From Streptomyces sp. Q6 (GTDB lineage Bacteria; Actinomycetota; Actinomycetes; Streptomycetales; Streptomycetaceae), in assembly GCF_036967205.1 (NCBI RefSeq), contig NZ_CP146022.1, forward strand, positions 248,001 through 312,000: a stretch of DNA of 64,000 nucleotides, written 5' to 3'. The notes beneath the pieces are model-generated. The model saw nothing but the letters and a program-made list of their open reading frames with translations, ran no database searches and was not told where the DNA came from. Positions 41,973 to 51,368 of the stretch are shown here, one piece after another. A program made the position numbers and the translations under genes. Numbering within the stretch: position 1 is the first letter of the stretch; each line of letters starts with the position of its first letter.

Positions 41973-42284
41973 GAGGTCTCCTTCCGTTGCGGTCTCGCGG
42001 CTCGACGCCGGTACGTCGGTCACGCCGCGAGGCGATTCCGGAACATACAGCCAGCCTTGATGCAGCGCCATATGTAACGCGAGAGATCGCATGACCTGTC
42101 GGTCGCCAGCTACGGGCGTGAGGGCGTCTTCGCCTAGACATTGCGGAAATTGGGTCCTCATTCGGCCACCTCGGAGTCTCGTTACGTGAACGTAACGAGC
42201 GATACATCTATCCACAGCACAGGTACAGATGTAATTTCGCAGCTCGAACACCTCACCACTGCTGCCCTGCCGAAGGACTGCCCT
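41973..42284. promoter_or_regulatory. Divergent control region of cyanophycinase-like gene and transporter operon
   Basis: These 312 bp separate GTG 41972 and GTG 42285. A perfect inverted repeat is at 42178-42199. A related half-site, GTAACGCGAG, is at 42074-42083, in a position to act on the minus-strand gene. Confidence 0.55.
42178..42199. promoter_or_regulatory. Perfect 9-bp inverted repeat, probable operator
   Basis: CTCGTTACG (42178-42186) and CGTAACGAG (42191-42199) flank TGAA, 86 bp before the binding-protein start. The RpiR gene at the cluster end is the nearest candidate regulator. Confidence 0.65.
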
Positions 42285-43241
42285 GTGAACCCACCCTCCG
42301 CGTCTCGCCGTCTCGCTCTCGCCGCCGTGTCAGCGGCACTGCTCGTGGGCACCGTCTCCGCGTGTGACAGCGACTCAGATTCCGTCGCCGCCGAGGCGCC
42401 GGCCTCCGCCAAGATCGCCGGTGTCACCGTGAAGCGGGACGCCCGTCTGCACGACTCGCTTCCGGAGGCCATCAAGAAGGCCGGCACCGTGCGCGTGGCG
42501 ACGGACGTGCCCTACGCGCCGTTCGAGATGTTCGTCAAGGAAGGCGAGTCGCAACTGACCGGGCTCGACTACGACCTGGGGCAGGCGCTCGGCGCCCGGC
42601 TCGGGGTGAAGTTCGCCTTCACCCCGCAGAAGTTCGACGGCATCGTGCCCGCGATCCAGGCGGGCAAGTTCGATGCGGCCATGTCGGCGATCACCGACAA
42701 CAAGGAGCGCCAGCAGGTCGTCGACTTCGTCGACTACTCGCAGTCCGGGTCCGGCGTCCTCGTCGCCGAGGGCAACCCCCAGAAGATCACCGACCTCGAC
42801 GACCTGTGCGGCCGCCCGGTCGCCGTGCAGGCGGCGACGAACCAGCTCAAGCTGCTCACCGCACACCAGAAGGAGTGCGCGAAGAGCGGGGGCGGCAAGA
42901 TCCGCATCCAGACCTTCCCCAAGGACTCCGACGCCCAACTGGCCCTGCGCTCGGGGAAGGTGGTCGCCGACGTCCTGACCAAGCCGGCCGCCGGCTGGAC
43001 CGCGAAGACGGCCGACGGCGGCAAGGCGTTCGATCTGGTCGAGGACCCGAAGGCGCCCGGCGGCTACAACGCCTCCCCGAACGGCATCGCCGTGACGAAG
43101 AAGCTGCCCGCCCTCACCGATGCCGTCCAGAAGGCGTTGCAGTCCCTCATCGACGACGGGACGGTGGCGAAGATCTACGGCAAGTACGGCGTCGCGTCCA
43201 TCGCGCTGAAGGCCGCCACGAAGAACGCGGCGGTGGACTGA
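42285..43241 (+). CDS. Polar amino-acid ABC transporter substrate-binding lipoprotein
   Basis: The product is 318 residues. The lipoprotein signal ends LLVGTVSAC, with Cys at about residue 27. The mature part is a family-3 solute-binding protein ([54 protein letters not shown]). This family binds basic or acidic amino acids or opine-like molecules. GTG 42285 with GAAGGA upstream is the start; the longer frame crosses the operator. It is the first gene of the operon through 46247 or beyond. Confidence 0.93.
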   Translation: MNPPSASRRLALAAVSAALLVGTVSACDSDSDSVAAEAPASAKIAGVTVKRDARLHDSLPEAIKKAGTVRVATDVPYAPFEMFVKEGESQLTGLDYDLGQALGARLGVKFAFTPQKFDGIVPAIQAGKFDAAMSAITDNKERQQVVDFVDYSQSGSGVLVAEGNPQKITDLDDLCGRPVAVQAATNQLKLLTAHQKECAKSGGGKIRIQTFPKDSDAQLALRSGKVVADVLTKPAAGWTAKTADGGKAFDLVEDPKAPGGYNASPNGIAVTKKLPALTDAVQKALQSLIDDGTVAKIYGKYGVASIALKAATKNAAVD

Positions 43242-43243
43242 GC

Positions 43244-44218
43244 ATGACCACCGCCTCCGTTCCCGCCGGAACCACCCGTTCCGACACTCCTCCGCCCGAC
43301 GAGCTGCGGATCGTCCCCGTGCGACGCTGGGGCCGCTGGGTCGCCGCCGTCGCCGCGCTCGCGGCGGTCGCCGGACTCATCGGCTCGCTGGCCGGCAACG
43401 CCAACCTGCACTGGGACGTCATCGGCCGGTACCTGTTCGCCGGCCTCATCTTCGACGGACTGTTCACCACGCTGTGGCTGACCGCGGCGGCCATGGCGCT
43501 CGGCCTCGTGCTCGGCACCCTGCTGGCCGTGATGAGGCTGTCGACGAACCCCGTCCTGTACGGGCTGTCGTCCCTGTTCGTCTGGGTGTTCCGGGGCACG
43601 CCCCTGCTCGTACAGATCATCTTCTGGGGCTACGCGGCAGCCCTGTACAAGAAGGTGCTCATCGGTATCCCGTTCACCGAGGTCACCTTCTTCAGCGCGG
43701 ACACCAACTCCCTGCTCACCCCGGCCGTCGCCGCGCTGCTGGCCCTCGGCCTCAACGAGGCGGCGTACACGAGCGAGATCGTGCGCGCCGGCATCCAGTC
43801 CGTCGACCCGGGCCAGACGGAGGCCGCCCATTCCCTGGGCATGCGGCCCGTGCTGACGATGCGCCGGATCGTGCTGCCGCAGGCCATGCGCGTCATCATT
43901 CCGCCGATGGGCAACGAGACCATCAACATGCTCAAGATGACCGCGCTCGTCTCGGTCATCGCCGCGCACGACCTGATGTCCAACATCCAGGACGTGTACG
44001 CCCAGAACTACCAGGTCATCCCGATGCTCGTCGTGGCCAGCATCTGGTACCTCGCGCTGGTCAGTCTGCTGAGCCTGCCGCAGGCCTGGCTGGAACGACG
44101 CTTCGGGCGCGGGCACTCCACCGGCCGCGTCTCGCCGTTCGCCCGTCTCCTCAGCGGCCGCGCACCCCGTCCCACCGGCGCCGAGGACCCGGCCCCCCTC
44201 ACGAAGGACCCCGCATGA
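43244..44218 (+). CDS. Polar amino-acid ABC transporter permease
   Basis: The product is 324 residues, with five to six membrane helices after a 30-residue cytoplasmic N-terminus. The HisM/GlnP-type loop is [20 protein letters not shown] followed by [11 protein letters not shown]. It has [17 protein letters not shown], typical of amino-acid permeases. It starts 2 bp after the binding-protein stop, and its stop overlaps the ATPase ATG (ATGA). A single permease gene implies a homodimer. Confidence 0.93.
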   Translation: MTTASVPAGTTRSDTPPPDELRIVPVRRWGRWVAAVAALAAVAGLIGSLAGNANLHWDVIGRYLFAGLIFDGLFTTLWLTAAAMALGLVLGTLLAVMRLSTNPVLYGLSSLFVWVFRGTPLLVQIIFWGYAAALYKKVLIGIPFTEVTFFSADTNSLLTPAVAALLALGLNEAAYTSEIVRAGIQSVDPGQTEAAHSLGMRPVLTMRRIVLPQAMRVIIPPMGNETINMLKMTALVSVIAAHDLMSNIQDVYAQNYQVIPMLVVASIWYLALVSLLSLPQAWLERRFGRGHSTGRVSPFARLLSGRAPRPTGAEDPAPLTKDPA

Positions 44219-45021
44219 CGACCGCCCCCCACTCCCCGCCGGTGCCCGCGCCGCCCCGCAGTGACGTGATGGTGCGCGCGGAGGGCGTACGCAAGAGCTT
44301 CGGCCGCCTCGACGTGCTCAAAGGGATCGATCTGACGGTCCGTACCGGTCAGGTCTGTTGTCTGCTGGGCCCGTCCGGTTCGGGCAAGTCGACGTTCCTG
44401 CGCTGCATCAACCACCTGGAGAAGATCGACGGCGGCAGGCTCACCGTCGACGGTGTCCCCGTCGGCTACCGCGAGCACGGCGGCCGCCTGTACGAGCTGC
44501 GGGAGCGGGAGGTCGCCGAGCACCGCCGCTCCATCGGCATGGTCTTCCAGCGCTTCAACCTCTTCCCGCACCTCACCGCGCTGGAGAACGTCATCGAGGC
44601 GCCGCTGCGCGTGGCCCGGCGCCGCCGGGCGGAGGTGAGCGAGGAGGCGAGGGAACTGCTCGACCGGGTGGGGCTCGCCGACCGGGCCGGGCACCATCCC
44701 GCGCAGTTGTCCGGCGGGCAGCAGCAGCGCGTCGCGATCGCGCGGGCGCTCGCCATGAAGCCGCGTCTGATGCTGTTCGACGAGCCGACGTCCGCGCTCG
44801 ACCCGGAGCTGGTCGGGGACGTGCTCGACGTGATGCGCTCGCTCGCCGACGACGGCATGACGATGGTCGTGGTCACCCACGAGATCGGCTTCGCCCGCGA
44901 GGTCGCGGACACCGCCGTCTTCATGGACGAGGGAGTCGTGGTCGAGGCGGGTGCCCCGCAGGACGTCCTCACCGACCCGCGGCAGGACCGCACGCGCGCG
45001 TTCCTGTCGAAGGTCCTGTGA
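44215..45021 (+). CDS. Polar amino-acid ABC transporter ATP-binding protein
   Basis: The product is 268 residues. Walker [10 protein letters not shown] (about residues 58-66), Q-loop [11 protein letters not shown], signature LSGGQQQR, Walker [15 protein letters not shown] and the switch His in VVVTHEIGF are all intact. It energises the permease encoded immediately upstream. Starts and stops overlap on both sides (ATGA and GTGA), so expression is tightly coupled. Confidence 0.95.
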   Translation: MTTAPHSPPVPAPPRSDVMVRAEGVRKSFGRLDVLKGIDLTVRTGQVCCLLGPSGSGKSTFLRCINHLEKIDGGRLTVDGVPVGYREHGGRLYELREREVAEHRRSIGMVFQRFNLFPHLTALENVIEAPLRVARRRRAEVSEEARELLDRVGLADRAGHHPAQLSGGQQQRVAIARALAMKPRLMLFDEPTSALDPELVGDVLDVMRSLADDGMTMVVVTHEIGFAREVADTAVFMDEGVVVEAGAPQDVLTDPRQDRTRAFLSKVL

Positions 45022-46247
45022 GCGCCCCCGTCACGGGCCGCGCCACGACGGACCGTCTTCTCGCTCTCACCCGAGCCGCACTCCCCCGCTATCTCGCGGA
45101 GCTGGAACGGCTCGTGTCCATCGACTCCGGTTCCTACAGCGCGGCCGGCGTCAACCGCGTGGCGGACGAGGTGGCGGCACGGCTGCACGGTCTCGGCTTC
45201 ACCGTGGAACGCCGGTCGGGTCTGCGGCTGCCCACCGGGCAGCCGGCGGGTGACGTCGTCCTGGCGCGCCGTCGCGGCGCCCTGGCGCGGGCCGACGGCG
45301 GGCGGTGCGTCCTGCTGGCCGCCCACATGGACACGGTGTTCGACGACGGCACGGCCCTGGCCCGCCCGTTCACCACCGCCGACGGCCTGGCCCACGGTCC
45401 CGGTGTCAGCGACGACAAGGGCGGTCTCCTCGCCGGTCTGCACGCCGTCGCCGCGCTCGACGAACTCGGCTTCGACCGGTACGCCGAACTGGTCTTCCTC
45501 GCCACCCCCGACGAGGAGATCGGCTCCCCGGTCAGCCGGGCCGTGACCGAGGCGGCGGCCCGCGAGGCGGACCACGCCCTCGCCCTGGAGTGCGCACGGG
45601 AGAACGGAGATCTGGTGGTGGCCCGCAAGGGCGTCGCCGACCTGCGGATCTCGGTGACCGGCAAGGCGGCCCACGCCGGCATCGAACCCGAGCGCGGCGC
45701 CCATGCCGCCCTGGCCGCCGCCCACCTCGTCGTGGCGCTCCAGGAACTGAACGGGACGCTGCCCGGGGCGAGCGTCAACGTCGGTGTGGTGCACGCCGGT
45801 TCACGCCCGAACATCGTGCCCGCAGACGCCGAGCTGCACGTCGAGATCCGTGCGACGACCGCCCGTCATCTCCGGTCGTGCTGCGCGGCGGTCGAAGCCG
45901 CGGCCCGCCGCACGACGGTTCCCGGTACGCACGCGCGGGTCGAGGTCACCGATCTGTGCCCCCCGATGGAGGAGACGCCCGCGAACCGCCGGCTGGCGGA
46001 GACGGCCCTGCGCATCGGTGCCGCGCTCGGCGTCCGCGGCGGCGCGGCGGCCACCGGCGGCGTCGGCGACGCCAACCTCATCGCCGGAACCGGCACCCCG
46101 GTGCTCGACGGGCTCGGCCCGATCGGCGGCGGTGACCACGGCCCCGACGAATGGCTGGACCTCTCCTCGGTCCCGGGGCGCATCGCCCTGCTGGCCGCGC
46201 TCATCGCCGAACTCGGGGATGCCCGCGGCGACCACCTCGCGTTCTGA
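45018..46247 (+). CDS. M20-family metallopeptidase
   Basis: The product is 409 residues with the di-zinc ligands in order: AAHMDTVF (His, Asp), GVSDDKGG (Asp), TPDEEIGS (catalytic Glu pair), and a late GGDHGPDEW (His). A dimerisation lid ([18 protein letters not shown]) lies between. The closest described group is the ArgE/carboxypeptidase-G2 type, which cleaves dipeptides and acyl amino acids. No signal peptide is present, so it acts on imported substrate. The GTGA overlap with the ATPase gene ties it to the transporter. It could split an imported dipeptide. Confidence 0.92.
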   Translation: MSAPVTGRATTDRLLALTRAALPRYLAELERLVSIDSGSYSAAGVNRVADEVAARLHGLGFTVERRSGLRLPTGQPAGDVVLARRRGALARADGGRCVLLAAHMDTVFDDGTALARPFTTADGLAHGPGVSDDKGGLLAGLHAVAALDELGFDRYAELVFLATPDEEIGSPVSRAVTEAAAREADHALALECARENGDLVVARKGVADLRISVTGKAAHAGIEPERGAHAALAAAHLVVALQELNGTLPGASVNVGVVHAGSRPNIVPADAELHVEIRATTARHLRSCCAAVEAAARRTTVPGTHARVEVTDLCPPMEETPANRRLAETALRIGAALGVRGGAAATGGVGDANLIAGTGTPVLDGLGPIGGGDHGPDEWLDLSSVPGRIALLAALIAELGDARGDHLAF

Positions 46248-46267
46248 CACACCGTCACCTGCGGTGC

Positions 46268-46325
46268 GGGGCGCGACCCGAGGGCCGCCGCACACGACGA
46301 CCCGGCACACCTCGGGTCGCGCCCC
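46268..46325. terminator. Long-armed hairpin between M20 and second cyanophycinase-like genes
   Basis: GGGGCGCGACCCGAGG (46268-46283) and its complement at 46310-46325 form a perfect 16-bp stem with a 26-nt loop. It begins 20 nt after the M20 stop and ends 39 nt before ATG 46365. It may be a terminator, attenuator or RNA-stability element. Confidence 0.7.
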
Positions 46326-46364
46326 GACCTCATACCTGACTCCCGACCCGAAAGGCCGAACCCG

Positions 46365-47726
46365 ATGACGCGTACGTCTCCGACGCACCGAGGCGCGATC
46401 GGCGCGCATGCCTCTCCGACGCATCGACGCACGTTCCGCACGTCTGCGTTCCCGACGCATCGCCGCGCGCTCGGCGCGGCCTGTCTCGCGGCCGCTCTCG
46501 CCGTCCTCGCGGCGTCCCCGGCCCCGGCCGACACCCCGTCCGCACACCGCGACCGCGGCTCGCTCGTCCTGGTCGGCGGCGGGCTCAAGGACGACAACGC
46601 CCAGGTGTACGGGGAGATCGTGCGCCGGGCCGGTGGTCCGGGCCGGGCCCGCATCGGCATCCTCACCGCCGCGTCGATCCCGGCCGCCCAGGACCCGGAC
46701 GCCGACGACCCCGAGCGTTGCAGCAACTCCGAGTGCAACGGCGCCTATTACGCCGACCTGTTCCGCCGGTACGGCGCCGACGACGCCGAGTGGATCCCCG
46801 TCGACCTGGACCATCTCGCCAACGCCGACTCCGACGAGGTCGTCGCGCGGATCAACTCCATGTCCGGCTTCTTCTTCGGCGGCGGGGACCAGTACCGGTA
46901 CGTGACCAGCCTTCTGCACGGCGAACGGCACACCGACTCCAAGGTGCTCGCCGCGATCCGCGCCAAGCTGGCCGCCGGTGCCGTGGTCGCCGGTTCCAGC
47001 GCGGGCGCGCAGATCGCGTCCGGCCCCGACATGCTGACCGGCGGCGACTCCTACCCCGCGCTGCGCGACGGCAGCAGGCCCGGCTACTTCGAGGATCCGT
47101 CCGTCCTCGGCTATCTGCCAGGGGGCGGCTTCGGCTTTCTGCGCTCCGGTCTGCTCGACACCCACACGGGCACCAACGGACGCGAGGGACGCTCGCTGCG
47201 GCTGGCGGCCGACACGGGCCACCACACCGTGTACGCGCTGGACGAGAACACCGCGCTGATCGTCGACGCCCCCGGCAGCCGCCGGGAACACCTCACGGTC
47301 CTCGGCACCCAGGGCGTCGGCCTGCTGCGCCTGTCCGGCGCGCACGCGGGGGTGGGCCCGGCCGGCTGGCACCTGCACGGCGCCCGCTACGACTACCTGA
47401 CCACCGGCGACACCTACACCCCGCGCACGGGAGAGGTGACGACACCGGGCAAGGAACCACTGGCTCCCTCGCCGACGGTGCCGGTGCCCGCCAACACCGA
47501 CGTCTTCTACTCCCCCCACAACTCTCGGGGGACGCCCTACAGCCTGCGCGGCACCGCGCGCGCCCTGGCGGCGTCGACCCAGCGCACGGCGACCGCGACG
47601 ACGTACGAGAGCGGTCCGCGCTTCACCGTGACGCTCTCCGAGCCGCGCCGCTTCCGCGCCCTGTCCGCCGACGGGACGACGGCGGAGACCCTCCTGGGCC
47701 TGCGCCTCGACATCGACGCCGGCTGA
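46365..47726 (+). CDS. Secreted cyanophycinase-like peptidase (S51 family), second copy
   Basis: The product is 453 residues. The N-terminus repeats PTHR three times before a hydrophobic signal (AACLAAALAVLAASPAPA). The catalytic domain has LVGGGLKDDNAQVYGEIVRR, FFFGGGDQYRYVTSLLHGE and the nucleophile elbow VAGSSAGAQIASGPDML (Ser). Its C-terminus extends beyond standard cyanophycinase, ending in a short beta-rich region (ATATTYESGPRFTVTLSE). It differs greatly from the first copy, so this is not a recent duplication. AAAGG precedes ATG 46365. It follows the M20 gene across a hairpin. Confidence 0.85.
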   Translation: MTRTSPTHRGAIGAHASPTHRRTFRTSAFPTHRRALGAACLAAALAVLAASPAPADTPSAHRDRGSLVLVGGGLKDDNAQVYGEIVRRAGGPGRARIGILTAASIPAAQDPDADDPERCSNSECNGAYYADLFRRYGADDAEWIPVDLDHLANADSDEVVARINSMSGFFFGGGDQYRYVTSLLHGERHTDSKVLAAIRAKLAAGAVVAGSSAGAQIASGPDMLTGGDSYPALRDGSRPGYFEDPSVLGYLPGGGFGFLRSGLLDTHTGTNGREGRSLRLAADTGHHTVYALDENTALIVDAPGSRREHLTVLGTQGVGLLRLSGAHAGVGPAGWHLHGARYDYLTTGDTYTPRTGEVTTPGKEPLAPSPTVPVPANTDVFYSPHNSRGTPYSLRGTARALAASTQRTATATTYESGPRFTVTLSEPRRFRALSADGTTAETLLGLRLDIDAG

Positions 47727-47754
47727 CGGTACCGACCGCCGGCACCGACTGACG

Positions 47755-47771
47755 GCGCCGGCCGCCGGCGC
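47755..47771. terminator. Short GC hairpin after second cyanophycinase-like gene
   Basis: GCGCCGG (47755-47761) and CCGGCGC (47765-47771) with a 3-nt loop, 29 nt after the stop. Confidence 0.5.
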
Positions 47772-47827
47772 TAAGGTCGGCATGCCGTCGTCCCGCTCCA
47801 CCTCTCTCCTCGTAAAGGACCAGCTCC

Positions 47828-48694
47828 ATGGCCCAGGGCACCCTCGCCGACCGCATCCGCCAGCAGTTGGGTGATCTCAGCCCGGCGGAGCGCCGGGTCG
47901 GCAGGGTGCTCCTGGCCGACTATCCCGCCGCCGGTTTCGAGACGGTCGCCGCGCTGGCCGAGCGCGCCAACGTGAGCGCGCCCACGGTCCTGCGGTTCGT
48001 GGGCCGCTTCGGCTACCGCGGCTTCCCGGACTTCCAGGCCGGGCTGCGCGCCGAACTGGAGGCGCGCAGCGCCTCTCCGCTGTCCCTGTACGAGTCGACG
48101 GACCGGGCGGGCGGCCGGGCGACCGCCGACGAGAGCCTCCTCAGCCAGGGGCGTCGGGTCTTCACCACGGCACTCACCCAGACCTTCGACGAGCTTCCCC
48201 CGCACGACCTCGACCGGGCCGTCGAACTCCTCGGCGACCCGAAGCGCAGGGTCACCCTCACCGGCGGCCGGTTCACCCACCATCTCGCCCAGTATCTGGC
48301 GCTCCATCTCATGCAGTTGAGGGACGGAGTCACCGTCCTGCCCGAGCGTCCGGTGGAGCGGACCGCCGCGCTGACCGGCTGGGGGCGGCGCGACGTCCTC
48401 GTCGTCTTCGACTACCGCCGCTACGAGCCCGACAAGAAGGGGCTCGCGGAGCTCCTCCACGAACGCGGCGGCCGTACCGTGCTGTTCACGGACACGTGGC
48501 TCTCCCCCGCCTCCGCCCACGCCGAGGTCGTCTTCGCCACCCAGGTGGCGGCCCCCTCGCCCTACGACAGTCTCGTCCCGACGATGGCCGTCATCGAGAC
48601 CGTCGTCGCAGGTCTCGTGGAAGCGCTCGGCGAGGCCGCGCACGCGCGCCTGCGCGAGGGCGAACGCCTGGCGCGGGCCACCGGTCTGGTGTGA
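47828..48694 (+). CDS. MurR/RpiR-family transcriptional regulator
   Basis: The product is 288 residues. The N-terminal HTH_6 domain (LSPAERRVGRVLLADYPAAG, NVSAPTVLRFVGRFGYRGFP) is followed by a SIS domain (RRVTLTGGRFTHHLAQYLAL, RRDVLVVFDYRRYEPDKKGL). SIS regulators of this family usually sense phosphosugars, but relatives in actinomycetes and proteobacteria sit beside amino-acid or dipeptide uptake operons. Its location at the end of the cyanophycinase/transporter cluster makes it the best candidate to bind 42178-42199. ATG 47828 is preceded by GTAAAGGA. Confidence 0.9.
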   Translation: MAQGTLADRIRQQLGDLSPAERRVGRVLLADYPAAGFETVAALAERANVSAPTVLRFVGRFGYRGFPDFQAGLRAELEARSASPLSLYESTDRAGGRATADESLLSQGRRVFTTALTQTFDELPPHDLDRAVELLGDPKRRVTLTGGRFTHHLAQYLALHLMQLRDGVTVLPERPVERTAALTGWGRRDVLVVFDYRRYEPDKKGLAELLHERGGRTVLFTDTWLSPASAHAEVVFATQVAAPSPYDSLVPTMAVIETVVAGLVEALGEAAHARLREGERLARATGLV

Positions 48695-48871
48695 GGGACC
48701 GTCACGTCAGCCGTACCGCGGCTGGTGTACGCCCTCATCAGCTTCTCGGATGACCCGGAGCCTGTGGATCATCCGTCACGCTCGCCGCCTTCTCCCTCTG
48801 TGGTGGCACCGCCGGGCCGGTCGTGCCTGACAGCATGGAAGGCGTTCATAGAACTGTTGTCTGGAGTGCCC

Positions 48872-49555
48872 ATGCCCTTGTCGCCCCCGTCCTCTTCCGC
48901 CCGTCTCGCCCGTGGATCCTCGCCCTGGCTCGCGCCGACCGTCGCCGCGGCGGCCGTCAGCCTGGCCGGCTCCCGCCGTTCGAAGGCGGCCAGGGTCGCG
49001 GCCGTGCCGGTCACCGCTCTCGCGGCCGGCATGCTGTGGTTCTTCCGCGACCCCGAGCGCGAGATCGTTCGGGGCGGTGTCATCTCCCCCGCCGACGGCG
49101 TCGTCCAGAGCGTCATGCCCTGGAAGGACGGTCGCACCCGCGTCGCCATCTTCATGAGCGCGCTGAACGTCCATGTCAATCGTGAGCCGCTGGACGGCAC
49201 GGTGACCTCGGTCGAGCATGTCCCGGGCGGCTTCGTCCCCGCGTTCAACAAGGAGAGCGAGGACAACGAGCGCGTGGTGTGGCACTTCGACACCGAGCTC
49301 GGCGACATCGAGATGATCCAGATCGCGGGTACGGTCGCCCGCCGCATCGTGCCCTACCTCTCCCAGGGCGCGAAGGTCGAGCAGGGTGAGCGCATCGGTC
49401 TGATCCGGTTCGGCTCGCGCGTCGACCTCTACCTCCCCGAGGGTGTCGAGGCCGACGTCGAGGTGGGACAGAAGACCGTCGCGGGCGTGACACGCCTCGA
49501 CCGCTCGCAGGGCGCGACCGGCTCCACCAGGCCCTCGTCGACCGAGACCCCTTGA
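48872..49555 (+). CDS. psd: Phosphatidylserine decarboxylase, short archaeal-type
   Basis: The product is 227 residues. Motifs are FFRDPERE, SPADGVVQSVMPW, IFMSALNVHVNREP and the self-cleavage site IRFGSRVDLYLPEG, where the Gly-Ser bond gives the pyruvoyl group. It makes phosphatidylethanolamine from phosphatidylserine. A short hydrophobic region (about 20-60) anchors it to the membrane. ATG 48872 has TGGAG upstream. In many Streptomyces genomes pssA directly follows psd. Here no phosphatidylserine synthase gene is next to it. Confidence 0.93.
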   Translation: MPLSPPSSSARLARGSSPWLAPTVAAAAVSLAGSRRSKAARVAAVPVTALAAGMLWFFRDPEREIVRGGVISPADGVVQSVMPWKDGRTRVAIFMSALNVHVNREPLDGTVTSVEHVPGGFVPAFNKESEDNERVVWHFDTELGDIEMIQIAGTVARRIVPYLSQGAKVEQGERIGLIRFGSRVDLYLPEGVEADVEVGQKTVAGVTRLDRSQGATGSTRPSSTETP

Positions 49556-49820
49556 GCGGAGTTCCCCTGTTTCCGTCAGGTGAACTTTCGACTACTGGCA
49601 TCCTCGGCCCGACCGCGTGACGTCGCGGTTCCGTCCGGCGAGGGCGCGGAGGTTTCCTGGACGGCTGTCCTGACATCGCACACCCTTAGGCATAATCCCT
49701 TCCGAGTGATCTTCGTCGGTCTCCAGCGAGCCGTCCTGTCTCCCGCCGATCGCGGGGTGCGGGCCCTGGGCCAAGGCCGACGGCGACGCGCGCGAACACG
49801 CCTGACAAGGGGAGGGATCT

Positions 49821-51368
49821 GTGGCCGAACGAACTCTGCTCCGGGCGTTACTGGAGGATCAGGGGCACGAGTCGTTCGCGGCGTTCGACGTGGCGTACGG
49901 GATGGCCGCGGAGCGGGCCGCTCAGGAACTGGGGCGCCCGAGCCTCGCCACGGTGACGTCCTCGAAGGCGTCGTTGAAGCGCTGGCTCGCCGGTGAGGTG
50001 GTGCCGCGCGGGGACAACGCGGTGGTCCTGGAGTACTGGCTGGGCGAGCCCGTCGCCACCCTGATGCAGCCCGCTCCGCACCGGGTGGTGCTCCCCCGTT
50101 TCTCGGCGGACGCGGGACGCGAGAGCGCCCGTGCGGTGAACGAGGCGTTCACCGGTGCCACCCTGTGGCCCGCCGGTCCGATCGCGGGCCGCGGCGGCGT
50201 ATGGCACTTCGGCGGACGGCACCTGTTCGACAGCGCCGCGGTGAGCGTGCAGTTCTACGACGCGGTGTGCCAGCGCGACGCGTTGCTCGTCGGCCGCGAC
50301 GATCTGCCGCACCTGCGCGCCTTCATCCACCCCCGGCGGCGCGCGCTCGTACTCGCCGTGCCCGGTCCCCCCGAGGACGGCGTGTACGCCCTGGACGCGG
50401 CGGAGGCGCGGAGGCAGTTGGACGTGACCGTGGACCGGCTGCCGGTCCCGTCCGCGTACCGGCTGGACCCGTTGACGTTCGCCCTGTTGTGGGCCCTGTG
50501 CAATCTCGACGGAAGTCTCCAGGACGACGACCATCTGATAGCGAACGAGCAGGAGACCTTCGGCGCGTTCCCGCTGCTGCCGCGGTCCGCGCTCGGCCGC
50601 AGCGCCGCGCCCGCGCTGAGCCGGGTCGGCGCCGCGTGGCTCGGCATGCACCACTGCGGCCGCCACATCCTCGGGCAATTGCGTCCGGCGGCACGGGCGC
50701 CGCTGTTCTGGACGCCGGTGGGCGGGGCCGAACACGCGGCGGGCTGGCTGTTCTTCGCGTGCTGGCCCGAGTACTTCGCCGCGCTGAGCGAGCGCTTCCA
50801 GGCAGGGCCGACGGGACCTCAGCGGGTGGTGGGGCTCTCCGAGACGGCCGTGAAGGAGGCGGAGCCGCACGAGCGCATCCTCATGCTCCTCATGGTCGCC
50901 CTCACCGAGGCCCACTCCGTGCCGACCTGGGTGTGCGCCGATCCCGGCTATGCCGGTACGAGCGCGTTCGCCCTCCAGCCCGGGGAGCGGGTCGTCGTCG
51001 CCGACTGGCAGGGCGAGGACGACCTGTGGCACACCGACACCCTGGAGACGCGCGGCGACCTCCACGCCTACGCCGACGTTCTGCAACGGGCCCGCGACGC
51101 CGCCCTCAGTTCGGCCGGCTCCGCGCGGGAGCGGCTGACGGCGCTGGCGGACTATCTCGAACTGGACTGGGCCTGGCTCACCGGCCGGTGCCGTGATCTG
51201 GCGGCCTACGGTCTGTCCGGGCTGCTGCGTCCGCGCAGTCACCGTCTCTCGGTGGCGGCCGTTCATCAGGCACTGGAATTCGTCGGCTCCCTCGCTCCCG
51301 ATCCGTCGGACGCCACGGACGCCGAGGAGCCCATGGTGCGGGACAGGCGGGAGCGCAGCCGGGCGTAG
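49821..51368 (+). CDS. Streptomyces-type regulator-like protein, unknown function
   Basis: The product is 515 residues. The N-terminal ~65 residues resemble a helix-turn-helix of the XRE type (ATVTSSKASLKRWLAGEVVP), with surrounding helices. The long remainder has no enzyme motif that I recognise. It contains alternating hydrophobic segments (LDPLTFALLWALCNLDGSL, WLGMHHCGRHILGQL, WLFFACWPEYFAAL) and a repeated helical C-terminus. GGGAGGG precedes GTG 49821. Its last 103 bp overlap the convergent aldo-keto-reductase-like gene. Confidence 0.65.
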   Translation: MAERTLLRALLEDQGHESFAAFDVAYGMAAERAAQELGRPSLATVTSSKASLKRWLAGEVVPRGDNAVVLEYWLGEPVATLMQPAPHRVVLPRFSADAGRESARAVNEAFTGATLWPAGPIAGRGGVWHFGGRHLFDSAAVSVQFYDAVCQRDALLVGRDDLPHLRAFIHPRRRALVLAVPGPPEDGVYALDAAEARRQLDVTVDRLPVPSAYRLDPLTFALLWALCNLDGSLQDDDHLIANEQETFGAFPLLPRSALGRSAAPALSRVGAAWLGMHHCGRHILGQLRPAARAPLFWTPVGGAEHAAGWLFFACWPEYFAALSERFQAGPTGPQRVVGLSETAVKEAEPHERILMLLMVALTEAHSVPTWVCADPGYAGTSAFALQPGERVVVADWQGEDDLWHTDTLETRGDLHAYADVLQRARDAALSSAGSARERLTALADYLELDWAWLTGRCRDLAAYGLSGLLRPRSHRLSVAAVHQALEFVGSLAPDPSDATDAEEPMVRDRRERSRA

